From Cercis canadensis (lineage: Eukaryota > Streptophyta > Magnoliopsida > Fabales > Fabaceae), in NCBI GenBank assembly GCA_003255065.1, contig QAOA01000712.1:390392-454391 (forward strand): 64,000 bases of DNA, read 5' to 3'. Below the pieces are notes generated by a model. It was not told where the DNA came from. It searched no databases and saw only the letters and a list, made by a program, of their open reading frames with translations. Below, one piece after another: positions 33,901 to 43,601 of this stretch (positions within the stretch are counted from its first letter, which is position 1; every line of letters starts with the position of its first letter). Made by a program: the position numbers and the translations under genes.

Positions 33901-36890
33901 AATTGAAGGGGTCAGCAAAGAGAGCAAAAGGCAAGATGAAGTGGAAACCCATTAAATAAATTGCACCCCTCTTTGTGAACTAAATGCGGCGTGGAGTATC
34001 AGCTGGAGTGTCCAGCCACTCCAAGCTGTATCGGAAATTAGAAAATTAAAAAAAAAAAATCAAAAACATAGGACTATTAATTTGGAAGGTCAAAAAGTGT
34101 ATGATTATTAAGTACTTCATGAAGAGCAAAGATGCACATACATGAACTCATTTCAAGGGAATGTATATGTAGTTGACCCAATATAATTTAATAAGTGAAG
34201 TAATGTTTAATCACAAAAAAAAAACTCTCAAACATCATTTGTTCAAATTCATACTGCAAGACCCAGTTGAAAAGCATCGGATGGTAAATCATAGCGCTGG
34301 TTTGGTTGAGCTTTTTCCTAGCAAAAAAGTGATTTTTCGAAAAGAAAAATGTCGTGTAAAAAGTGTATCTTTTTGCTAGACAGAAACCCAACCAAACGTA
34401 CTTGATGCAAACAACAGTTAGATAAACATTAAAAGTTATGCAAAAGATCATGTAGAAAAAAATGGCCGAGAAATGTATATATGTCAAACATTATTAAAAA
34501 GATAAAGACCCATCAGCCTGTTTATTACAAAATCCATAATCACATATTTTATAAATAAACTGAAAATATTTCAATATTTGATCACCATTTACTCCTCAGC
34601 CACAACCCTAAACTTGCATGTGTAATGAACTAAACATTTTCCTGTCCATGGTCCTCCTATTTCATGATCTAAATTCATGAAATCACATTTGACACTTATG
34701 AGCATCAGAAAGTAAAAGTTCCTAGCACAATGAAATCATTTCCGTTCAAGTCACAAATGATAGAAACTACTTAAATATTATAATAGATGAGTATGGAAAG
34801 AATTTGTGTTTGGCCAGACATACCCTGTCACAGAAGCAGACAGGGAAATCTTTTTATTACCAAAAAAAAAAAAAGGAAAACACCAGTTCAGAATGTCTTT
34901 TTCGTTAAACTATTATGCATTCATTCCAGGACTTCAACATAAGAAGCACAAATAAAGTAAAAGTGCCATATAGATGTTAAATATATGTTAAAGAGGGAAT
35001 GACCGGATACATATAACATGTGCATATTTCTCTAATTTGGATCCTTCAAATACGGTAGAGACAGAGATACTTTGGATGTGAAGCAGACACAGATTTTGTA
35101 AGGTAGGACATGGCAGTATTAATTAATTTTTCAGGAAAAGGATTCCACTAATCTTTGGTAGAGTTTCTTATATGTATACATATTTTGATGCACACTTCCA
35201 CCTTCCTGGCTTTAACAGAATGCTGTTCTTCCCCTCTCTTAAACAAAGCTCTGATTTTGTTGATATCTTAACAAACCCAAGCCCTAATCATATTATTTTT
35301 ATCTCTCTCTCTCTCTTTCTCTCTCTCCAGTGCTAAAACCCTAACTTGCAGTAAAATAGCATAAGGTTCTCCAATGAACACTTCAACAACCAGTTTGATC
35401 TGATCTGATCAACTAAATTCATCTTCTTTGCACCTTCAGAGGCCTTACTGTAATGGCTAGTGAACATATGATAAGCTTTTTCTCTCCTCTTATGTGATCC
35501 ATTCATATTTGAGATGCATTTATCCCAATAACCTATAAGAAAAAAGCATTTTTTTAATTTTTTTTTTTTTAGTTTATTATATTGTTGACATGCTGTGTTC
35601 TAGATTTTTAAGCATCACTATAGCCATGTCGTGTCATAGATTGAACAAAGAGAAGATAATCATCTCAATTGGTGAAAATAAGGCTAGAGATAGAAAGAGG
35701 TTCTAACCTCTAACAAAAGTAGGAGTGATCATTGTTTTATCAATCTCCAATAGCTACAAAATTTTCCATTCCAAAGGCCTTTCTAATTCTGAACTGCTGC
35801 AACTTCATATCAATTAACCATTAGACTAACTACAGCATCTATTCTAATAACTATCCTTTCTTATAGAGTAATGTAATTTAACCTTTCCACTAATTTCATT
35901 TTCTTGCATACTAGTCTATTTACTATATTAAACGATATTCCAATCAGAGAGACAAAGACAAATTCCTGACTAAGTCACTCTAAGAAAACCGAAACCAAAA
36001 CCAAACATATGGGCATGCATGTATCTCCATGTCCCAAAAGTATCCTTTCTAGGCCTTCAAAAACTTTAAGCCCTCAACAGGAACCTGTTGAAGTGAATGA
36101 ATAGCAAATTATGTTAACATTACTTAATATATTGAGTAGACTAATAGTTAACTCAATTTCTTGATACAGTATAAATCAAAAACATAATGCAGCCAAAGAG
36201 TATCAATTGCAGCCGAAATCAATGACATAGAGCGAATAACTAAGCCAGAGAATATTTGTTTGGTATTTAAATGGTCTAGAAGATGGTAACAAAACAGATG
36301 CACATGAAATTAGATTCAAACAGCCCAAATAACTCAGCAGGAACAAATAAACAGATCTCAACCCGAAAAGACCACAAGTAATCTTTACTCCAGCCACACT
36401 TAACTAGCATATATACAAAACAGTTAAAGCTCCTTGCCCTTATACCACAACAGAGCTTAGAAATACCAATATTACTGAACTCTATTTACTCAAATATATT
36501 CAACATTCACTGCAAAACAATCAGGGCACGTATAAGAAAACAAATCTGCATCCCGAGAGAGAGAGAGAGAAAAACCTTGAACAAGACCCATCTCTTTCTC
36601 AACCTTGGCCTGCATTTCGCGAAGGGCACCAGCTTCTTCTTCAATCTCCTTGAGCCTCTTCTTCATGTCCTCCAAGTCCTATCAGACAAGGTAAAGTAAG
36701 AAGGAGAGAGAGAGAACGCAGAACGCAGAGATAGAAAATTGGGGGGCATGAGAACCTTGTTTTGGTTATTGGGGCCGCCATGGTCGTCTTCTCCATCTTC
36801 AACCCTAGCAGACATCTCCAAGTCTGCGTCCATCTCCCCCTCATCGGGAATTTCTCCTCCGTACACTTCATGCTCTTCTTGCTGCTCCAT
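21920..36890 (-). CDS. PABN: Nuclear poly(A)-binding protein (PABN/PABP2 type), six exons
   Basis: Exons are 36890-36756, 36678-36576, 33292-33222, 22941-22750, 22650-22532 and 21965-21920. All introns are GT/AG, and the exons join in frame to 221 residues plus stop, close to the Arabidopsis family length. Residues 1-45 are acidic ([20 protein letters not shown]). Residues 46-79 are a coiled coil ([20 protein letters not shown]). About residues 98-175 are an RNA-recognition motif with RNP2 IYVGNV and RNP1 KGFAYVEF. The tail is arginine- and proline-rich and ends [14 protein letters not shown]. The family binds poly(A) in the nucleus and sets tail length during mRNA 3' processing. Intron 3 splits RNP2 and is 10.3 kb, loaded with transposons. 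Frame and splice sites look intact, so the gene is probably functional. Confidence 0.93.
22431..22558 (-). repeat. Duplicated end of PABN exon 5, including its splice donor
   Basis: The 3' end of exon 5 with its donor (plus-strand TTACGCATAAGCATATGGAGGATA, at about 22529-22552) is repeated in intron 5 at about 22433-22456. The phrase AAGGACTAAGACTG is also doubled between them (about 22457 and 22497). The second copy carries a potential donor (GCGTAACC against GCGTAAGC). Using it would extend exon 5 by about 95 bp and meet a TAA stop directly after YAYA. Confidence 0.7.
23731..24137. mobile_element. Tourist-like (PIF/Harbinger) MITE
   Basis: This 407-bp non-coding insert is flanked by TAA on both sides (23728-23730 and 24138-24140). 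Its ends are imperfect inverted repeats (CAGCACGTTTGGTACATGGA; complement of the right end GTGCTTGTTTGTGATTCC). Internal GGAATGG/CCATTCC motifs recur. TAA target duplication and GTTTG-type ends fit the Tourist group. Confidence 0.65.
24138..26179. other. Intron DNA with a possible Copia LTR scrap
   Basis: No coding exon was recognised. The stretch 24470-24720, with CTATAATTGTGTATATCATT and a run of CACACATTCCATTCACACAA, resembles a small Copia LTR, but no ends, primer site or target duplication could be fixed. Confidence 0.35.
26185..26376 (+). repeat. 5' LTR of the intronic Copia element
   Basis: This 192-bp LTR ends in CAACT directly before the primer site. It shares GGAAATATATTTGGGGTATA and CCTTCCAAAATCTTCTCTC with the right LTR, while much of the rest differs. 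Confidence 0.8.
27078..27479 (-). repeat. 3' LTR of the gag-only element
   Basis: 402 bp, TG...CA ends. I saw no difference from the other copy. Confidence 0.88.
27554..28498 (-). CDS. Intact Gag protein of the gag-only LTR element
   Basis: The frame gives 314 residues from the first ATG after the primer site ([20 protein letters not shown]). An in-frame stretch upstream of it is the primer site itself, so it is not the start. A leucine/glutamine coiled region is followed by the conserved plant gag core (about residues 80-230, with [20 protein letters not shown] and CNLRFGPP). A CCHC-like knuckle ([18 protein letters not shown]) lies near residues 275-292. Gag forms the particle that packages element RNA. 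The frame is Gypsy-like. It fills almost the whole interior of a non-autonomous element. Confidence 0.88.
   Translation of the reverse strand: MADLLQQQLAQLVQLFQEERAANLARQEAINTRLDDLAKELSASKFSNDSTERGSHNRKGKEVAGGSATVPKFSKLDFPRFKGQEDPLGWLNRCEHFFRHQQTSEGDKVGLASYHLEGNAQLWFLQLEADIPHLSWEEFKQQCNLRFGPPIRSHKLGELAKLRQNGSVTDYQEKFEQLASRAGTLTQPQKIELYISGLVDYIAVEVELHDPPDLATAMSISRLYERKMQPFRSHSQESRKPEPADPPHQRSRFVKQLTRSEMEEKRLKGLCFNCDEPFSRGHQCKRLFWIDLIEGDEEEYLKDQEVQVDQPEVP
28522..28923 (-). repeat. 5' LTR of the gag-only element
   Basis: 402 bp. Its inner end lies two bases from the tRNA-Met primer site. Confidence 0.88.
28930..31045 (+). pseudogene. Right-hand coding remnants of the intronic Copia element
   Basis: Gag continues at 28970-29150 ([36 protein letters not shown]) and 29210-29290. 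Integrase is at 30090-30400 and RNase H at 30500-31045, closing with [10 protein letters not shown]. Reverse transcriptase was not recognised. The region is broken in many places and is not expected to make protein. Confidence 0.7.
31053..31245 (+). repeat. 3' LTR of the intronic Copia element
   Basis: This 193-bp LTR ends in CAACT and is followed directly by the TGACC duplication. Confidence 0.8.
31251..32680. other. Intron 3 DNA, nothing recognised
   Basis: AT-rich unique intron sequence. Short open frames have no recognisable motif or coding character. Confidence 0.45.
32681..32838. repeat. Two-copy 78-bp tandem repeat
   Basis: The unit beginning TGTTGAAATTCAAAG and containing ACAAGAACATGTTC and ATTCTTATACCATTG occurs at 32681 and 32759 with a handful of substitutions. 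It lies in PABN intron 3. Confidence 0.75.
33293..36575 (-). other. PABN intron 2 (3.3 kb)
   Basis: The intron lies between the coiled-coil exon and the short exon 3. It is AT-rich with a CT microsatellite near 35303-35330 and a GA run just after the donor (36555-36570). Apart from a small possible MITE at 34293-34402 no mobile element or gene was recognised. Confidence 0.75.
34293..34402. mobile_element. Small possible MITE
   Basis: About 110 bp bounded by inverted repeats (GCTGGTTTGGTTGAGCTTTT on the left, AGAAACCCAACCAAACGTAC on the right). There is no coding content. No target duplication could be fixed, so the superfamily is open. Confidence 0.4.
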
Positions 36891-38431
36891 CTTACTACTT
36901 CCTTTCCCTCTTTGCGGTGCTCTTTACAAAACGATTGTTTCCTAAAAAGGAGTACGAACCTTTTTGTAGCTGAAAGGTGACCCTCATTTGAGTTTTGACA
37001 GCAATTCTTTTTGGCCGAGAAGGAATGTCAAAAAAGAAAAAAAAAAAATTGACATTACTTTTTTATGTGAAGTTTTCTTTTCATAATTTATTTTAGCATA
37101 AATTACATTTATTTCTCTTAAAGTTTATCTAAATGACACTATTTTACTTTCAGCCTAATTATACTTAATCTCATTTCTTCGCCTTCTAATCATGGGAGAT
37201 AACTATGGGTTTGTATATAAAACTTAACATATTCTTTTCTATAAAAATTATATTTTAGCTTTTATTTTAATTTTTCTTTGAGTTTATGTTTTGCTTATAT
37301 CAAATTTGTCGTCTAGCTCTGTCTAATGCACTTATTTATGTTGTTTGGATTGTTTTTACCTTATATGGGCCTCTTTTCTCACATGCACACGTACACGCAC
37401 ACAAATGTATGTTATTTTTATGATAAATAGCATACAAATTCCTTATTTGGAGCTTTTTCTCAAACAAGAAAATCAAAATGAATTCAATAGTTAGATAATA
37501 GAATTGATACAAACAAACAAAAATTCCAAGAAAAACAAATAAAATATAAGAATATAATAGTATATGACTAAGACAGGTAATAGTGAAAATGGTTTAGACA
37601 ATTATAAAATGAGGTGGAATGTCATTTTGGTAAAACTTGAGGGTGATGAGTATAATTTAACAAAGAAATACATTGTTATACCTTAACCATGGTCATCCCA
37701 TGGTTAGAAAGTATATTTTGTTAGCATATTGTAAGATATTGTTAGAGTTAAATGAGCAATTGGGTGGAGTGTAATTTTGAATTGAAAATTGGGTGAAATG
37801 TCATTTCAACAAAGAGCAAAACTCAAATAAAGTTCCTAACCCATCAAGTTCCCCAATAAAAATTTGATAAGTGTATTAAAAACTCTAACTTATCCTCTTC
37901 CACTTAAGAGCGTGTTTGGCAAAGAACAAAATTTTGTGTCGTTTCGGACAAAATGCACAAATTTTTTTGGTTTCGTCCATTAATGACATGAAACACTAGT
38001 CCAATTTCAAAATTGTGTTGTTTCCATTGAAACATAACTGTATCGGTTAGTTTCAGAAGAAACGACCGAAATTGCAAAGTTTCAAAGTGAATCATGTACG
38101 AAACAAACTAAAAAAGATGAGCAACAAAGAAAGGAAAATATGAACAACAGAGAAAGGACAATAATTTGTAAACTTAAATAAAAATAAATGAGATAATTTG
38201 TCTCTATTATATTCAAAGATTCTCAACTTATTCAAGAACTGAAAGGTGAAAATCTGCAATAAATTATTTCTCAACCACCAACCTTCAACCTCCATCACCC
38301 TTCAACTTGTTTGTTGAAACAGAGAAGAATTTTGAAGTTGCCTTGCTGCGTTTATCTTCCAGTGAGTCTCTATGCTCGAAGGTTAGTCTCTCCTTGCATC
38401 CCTCTAACCTTGTGTTTATAGAGAGAAACTA
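36891..38431. other. Upstream region of the PABN gene
   Basis: This stretch should hold the PABN promoter and 5' leader (minus strand). A pyrimidine-rich leader-like stretch lies just upstream of the start codon. No TATA box could be singled out in this AT-rich DNA. At 37909-37920 a GAGCGTGTTTGGC phrase resembles a transposon terminus, but no partner was found. Confidence 0.4.
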
Positions 38432-38910
38432 CGAGCTTGTTTGAAAGTATTTTGATTTTTTTGTTTTTAAAAACTGTTTTTGAAAATTATTTTTAAAAAT
38501 TGTTCTGCAAAACAAAAGTATAAAAAAAATCTGTTTGATAAACTATTTTGAAAACAATTTTTAAAAAATGAAAAACAGAAAACTTGTTTGGTAAAATTGT
38601 TTTAAGAACAAGTTTTGAAAACAAAAAAATAGAAAACTCGTTTGATATGAGAAGTTTTTTTAAAAATTTTTTTGATGATGACTAATTTTGTAAATAAATT
38701 ATGGTAATGTTTTAATGAGAATATGAGAAAATAAATAAGTAAAAATGAAAAAAAAAATATTCTAAAATTTAATATAATATTGATATGGCATTAATACATT
38801 TAAATATATTGTTCTAAAATAAATAACAACATCATTTATAGTTGTTCATACTAATCATAAGTGGTACAAAAATAACATTAACAATTATATAAGTAAATAT
38901 ATACAAACTA

Positions 38911-39160
38911 CTAAGAAGAATTGTTATGTTCTACCCACATCCAATTTAAAATATAGTCACGATATGCTGTCATTTCTTCTGCCCCTTGATCAGATAATCT
39001 TGACAAGTTGTCTTAATTGGAACTTGTCTCCCACATGCCTATGTTTTCATTTAAAACCTCTATTTTTGCATTATCAAGATCTTCCCATATGTCAAACAAT
39101 TAATCACGTAAATTCTACTTGCGCATATAATTATAAATAACACAACAAGCCGTCAAAACT
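38911..39160 (-). pseudogene. Harbinger transposase C-terminal remnant
   Basis: The minus strand reads VLTACCVIYNYMRK, matching the ACCxLHNFIR motif after the catalytic domain of Harbinger nucleases. It then reads LFDIWEDLDNA-like sequence in another frame and EEMTAYRDYILNWMWVEHNN before a stop, matching the closing WxxxRDxLAxxMW motif. The frame is interrupted at several points (stops and at least one frameshift), and the catalytic DDE part is not recognisable upstream. Confidence 0.5.
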
Positions 39161-39567
39161 CTGCATTGATCATGCCACCACATGGTACCGCAAACCTATC
39201 ACAAATTGTACCAACTTAGCCATTCACCGTTTGTAAGTTGGTTTCGCTATTTCGCAATGATTGTATTTGTAATAAGTAGCATCATTCCATAAACTACGAC
39301 AATTGGCTAAGATAAATACTGTATTCTTCATCAACTTGGTAATTGGCTAATTTTTGAATCAAGCTGCCAATATCACAATGAATTTCCCCATCCCAAGGAA
39401 AAAGAAAAAGATAGACACAATGCCCTTGAATTTTGTTATTTCAATACAATGTTAAAGGTTTTACATATATGCGTGAGCGGAAAAAATTATTACACATGGA
39501 AGAGAAAGAAGTGGAATCAGCACAATGGATTAGTGCTCTTAGCATCATCAGCAGAAGCCAGCACCAG

Positions 39568-39669
39568 CTAGGTCTGAACTACTGCTCCTTCTGCTCTAGC
39601 TTTCTTGCGCTCACGCCTCATTCTGAAGTACTCCCTCTTCCTTGCTCTATAGCTATTGGGGTTCTCCGG
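39568..39669 (-). CDS. Possible terminal exon of an unidentified gene
   Basis: After a TACAG acceptor the minus strand gives PENPNSYRARKREYFRMRRE followed by RKKARAEGAVVQT and a stop. It is a strongly basic helical tail with GC-richer, coding-like composition than its surroundings. A second exon-like segment is 41101-41040, open as GSNDEIASFYEFLAKLDELL between AG and GTGAGC. A GTGAGT donor follows an open stretch near 42320. I do not recognise the protein and cannot show that these segments belong together. All lie within the PIF/Harbinger-like boundaries, so gene capture, or a host gene invaded by the element, are both possible. Confidence 0.3.
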   Translation of the reverse strand, partial: PENPNSYRARKREYFRMRRERKKARAEGAVVQT

Positions 39670-41280
39670 CTGTATTTCTCATGGGTAAACACTCACTTGA
39701 AATCATACAATCTTAATAACATCTCAATTTGTTCTCTCTAGAAATACAAACAACATATCTAAATCTATAAGAACCAAATGTTACCCATAAGACCCCATTT
39801 TAATCATATTAGAGGGCCAATAAATTGGTGATGGATTACCAATAAAACTCAGATAGCCCACTAACTAGAATAAGAAACCAAATCCCAAAACAACCACCAC
39901 TATAGAAACTCACATAAAGCACGGTAGCTATTGCTTCAAAGAACTAAAGTATAAAATGCACAGTATCAATACTCATGACATATGTGCTACAAGGGTTTTA
40001 CACATGTTGATCCTCTCATTTCACCAAAGGAGTACATAAGATTTCCCAATCCCTAACCCACATAACATTTGGAATAAGCCAACAAGATTACAAATACAAT
40101 GATGACTATTTTCATAGTTTTACATGTGAATGCCTTTATAAGCTCTTTTAACTTTTCCTTCTTATATTATATAAATTATATTTGTATTTAGCATTGCTTG
40201 GTTTCAAAATGTCTTTCACTAGATCAAGGTACAAGTGCTTTGTTTTTTCCATCAAAGATACAGGTTGTTGTCTCTAACTATGTGCCATATTACAGTTTAA
40301 ATACATAAAGATTTACCCGAAAACTCATGAATGAGAAATCGGCTGCTTTTGGACCTTGCTTATTGGATATGTACAACTCTTTCCATAAGACATTAAGACC
40401 AGACACTAATGCAGATTGAATAAAACTCTGCTTTATCACAGTGTCATACCATATCTTAGTATATGCAACACAAAATATGAATAAAGACTGGGTTCTAGGT
40501 AAGAGATTGTCCATTCTTAATGTTATATAACATTCACCAAAATTCCCAACTGGAGAACAAGAAAGAAGAAGCTTTAACAACAGTGAAGATCAAGTCCAAT
40601 CTAACCAAGCACTAAGATCTTCAAACCAATGATCTTTAGCTGCAAATTTCTATTGTTCCGGTTAATAACTAGCTCATTATATCAGAAAGTGAGTCATTTG
40701 TCATCATGCCAAATCCATATATGGAATATAAAATTATTTGAAAATCTTTTTCTCTTGGCAGTCAAAGTGATGATATTGAAAGGATCATTTTAGGATATAC
40801 CTGATACCCATCAATTTCACTCTTGCAAGCTATTCTTCTAAAGCTAAAACATCCTAAATCAAATGTGCCATGCACTCATAAGTAAAGTTCATTTATCACT
40901 ATAGCTTCTAAAAGAGCAGAAATTTGACTTAAAAAGCACTTAAATTGTCATATACCAGTACAATCATACAATAATGATAATGAAGGCCCACATATAAATT
41001 CTATGCATTTGGATTGTATAGGCAAAGTATAGAAGCTCACCAAAAGTTCATCAAGCTTTGCTAGAAACTCATAAAAACTAGCAATTTCATCATTACTTCC
41101 CCTATGTGAACTTACAAGAATGTGGGGAACCAAGCCTCTGCAGAACTTGCAGATAAACTCAACAAATAACAAGAAAAATTGTGCCATCAAGAATGCCATC
41201 AAGCTTTTTTTTTTTTTTTTTTTATNGAAATTATTTACGCTCACTAATAAAGGTCATTGATGTAAATATTGCATTAAACT

Positions 41281-41673
41281 TTCACAGCAGATACTTCATG
41301 TAAACAAAGGTGCTCATATACCAATGTAAAACCAAGTCACAGCAGGCAAACTACTTATTTTTTCACCAATAATAAAATAGGAATAGCAACTTCATTCATA
41401 ATAAATTGAAAAACCTTTATGGTTCATAGAAGTACGAGTGGTATCCATACAGGGTTATTGTCTAAGGACCAATTTGNTTCACAGCAGATACTTCATGTAA
41501 ACAGAGGTGCTCATATACCAATGTAAAACCAAGTCACAGCAGGCAAACTACTTATTTTTTCACCAATAATAAAATAGGAATAGCAACTTCATTCATAATA
41601 AATTGAAAAACCTTTATGGTTCATAGAAGTACGAGTGGTATCCATACAGGGTTATTGTCTAAGGACCAATTTG
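41281..41673. repeat. 196-bp near-exact duplication joined by one N (likely assembly artefact)
   Basis: 41281-41476 and 41478-41673 differ at one base by eye and are separated only by the N at 41477. Such an abrupt copy around a single N looks like two overlapping contigs placed end to end. Confidence 0.75.
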
Positions 41674-42686
41674 AAAGGGAGACAAAGTTCAGGTTGAACA
41701 TTATAATGATGCATAAAACATTAGACCTCCCATAATACAAAACACAGTCACATGATTATAGCAGAAATGAACATAAAACTATAATATGATGGATAAAACG
41801 TTAAGCATCTAAAACATTCTTTTACCAGTTTACCAGAAATATATTTTGCATATAAAATAGCCTCTCCGCCTTATTGTTTTTACTAAAACTTGACTTCAAT
41901 TATAGTTGGGAATGATGTGAATAGGAACCAAATGTAAAAAGATCTGAATTGATTGGGAAAGAAAGAAAAAGTAATCATAATGCTCTTAAGAGCAACACAT
42001 TCACTAGATCCAACTAAATATAAACCAGAGAAAAGCAGAAGATGACACTAAAGACTAAAGTAGCCTGCTCAGACCTAAAGGGGAAGCAGCATTTGGCGTT
42101 GAATGCTCAGTAGCATTTGCAACAGATGGAGCAAACATAAACAGGACATGGCCCAAATGAATATGGGAGAGGGAGCAAAGGGGAGAATAACATCATTTAT
42201 ATAACAGAGAGTCACAGAACGAATTTCCCAAATGAAAATCAGGACCAGGAGTTTCGGATTTCCCAAATGGGCTCTCCAAGAACGAATTGACAAACGAGAA
42301 AATCTGTACTCACCTCACCGGCGTCAGAAAAGGACCACGCCACCAAGTTCGGTGCAGAGGGAATGAGGGACAGAGGGAGAGTGAGGAAGGCTAGGGATTT
42401 GAGAATGGATTTTGGGAAATGGCTACAACATAGCGTCGAGGAAAGGCTTATTTGGAGAATTGATTAATTACGGATGTGCCATTAATGTAAACAGGTTGTT
42501 CTCCGATCATTCACTTGTTTTTGTTCCAAAAACAAGTCAGACTTATTTTGGTTTTCTTGTTTTTAAAACAACATTTTTAGAACAAGTTTTTAAAACAGGT
42601 AAACAAAAATAGTTTACCAAACAAGTTTTTTTGTTTTATTTTTTAGAAAATAGAAAACAATTTTTAAAAATAGATTTTAAACAGGC

Positions 42687-42736
42687 CCTAGGTTCTTACA
42701 TATATATATATATCCCTATGGCCATAAGAACCTAGG
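42687..42736. repeat. 12-bp perfect inverted repeat around an AT tract
   Basis: CCTAGGTTCTTA at 42687-42698 is mirrored by TAAGAACCTAGG at 42725-42736, with an (AT)n tract between. It marks the junction between the PIF/Harbinger end and the cut LTR of Gypsy element A. Confidence 0.75.
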
Positions 42737-43044
42737 ATTCTTGATAAGTTCTAAGAGTTATTCAAAAGAACTAAGGAAGATATCTCTTTATTCCAAATTC
42801 TGAATAATCCAATTCTGACCATTACAAGGGGAATGACATTCCTTTAAACAAAGCAAACTTAATTAACCTAATTGGGTAAAATCCAAGCCCAATTAAAAAA
42901 ATACCCAAACACCTAATACAACCTAATATTAAAAGAGGTAAATAACATATGTTTAACTACAATAAAATGGGCCTAAAATAACCTAAGTTCGGAGCCCATT
43001 TAGACAAGAAGAAACAACAACGCATGTAGTAGAAATTGGCCGCG

Positions 43045-43374
43045 CTAGGGCGCCTGAGCCCTGGTCAAGGGCATTGGGGCGCCTCTATTTGGGCGCTGGG
43101 GCACTTGGGCCCTGTCTTCCTTCACCAGTTGAACCTTCCAAGGCCTCAAATGAATACACAATCCTCCAATATTCATTCCTTGCTTCTTGGCTTGTGTTTT
43201 GGGTTCAACCTCCTCTATGAAGCCACTTAAGCTCTCTTGGATCCTCTTGGCTCGAGCTCTTGTGATTGGACCTTGCAAATGATCACTTGGAGTCTTGTCA
43301 TAATTATTATCATTCCTTATCTCTTTGAATGGATTCGTCCTCGAATCATCATCATCATCGATCATTGAGAACAA
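43045..43374 (-). pseudogene. Polyprotein tail of element A running into the 3' LTR
   Basis: The frame carries a GPITRARAKRIQESL motif, the C-terminal end of this Gypsy family's polyprotein. It crosses the LTR boundary at 43313. The reading continues about 90 codons inside the LTR, as known for some CRM-clade chromoviruses. Confidence 0.6.
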
Positions 43375-43601
43375 TTTGATGTGACTTTAAACCCAATCTC
43401 CTAGTTCAAATATCACTCTCTTACCATACATTTTCCAAGTTAGGAAAACATCTTCAAGATCCTGTGAAATAGGCACAACAACATTAGGCTAAGAAGGATT
43501 AAGTTTGTTAGTGCTTAAACAAAAAAGTGCTCGTTTGACCTCATTTTGTTTTGCCCATACACTTGAATGTTACATCTTTTTCTCCTCTTTCCCATATCTT
43601 T

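Larger units (their letters stand above)
38432..42687 (-). mobile_element. Probable PIF/Harbinger element, 4.26 kb
   Basis: The left end (CGAGCTTGTTTGAAAG) and the complement of the right end (GGCCTGTTTAAAAT) are imperfect inverted repeats. Both are flanked by CTA (38429-38431 and 42688-42690), a variant of the family's TWA target site. Both subterminal regions are rich in TTTTTAAAAA and share TTGTTTGGTAAA. A Harbinger transposase tail lies near the left end. The interior also carries exon-like segments not related to transposase. It includes a 196-bp duplication around an N that is likely an assembly error. Confidence 0.5.

Noticed and set aside
41281-41673. A genuine tandem duplication of an exon-bearing segment
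   Set aside because: The near identity and the single N between copies favour a contig-joining error.
42075-42293. 72-residue minus-strand frame as a membrane protein gene
   Set aside because: It is hydrophobic by composition only, has no homology I recognise, and overlaps a more plausible splice-site arrangement.
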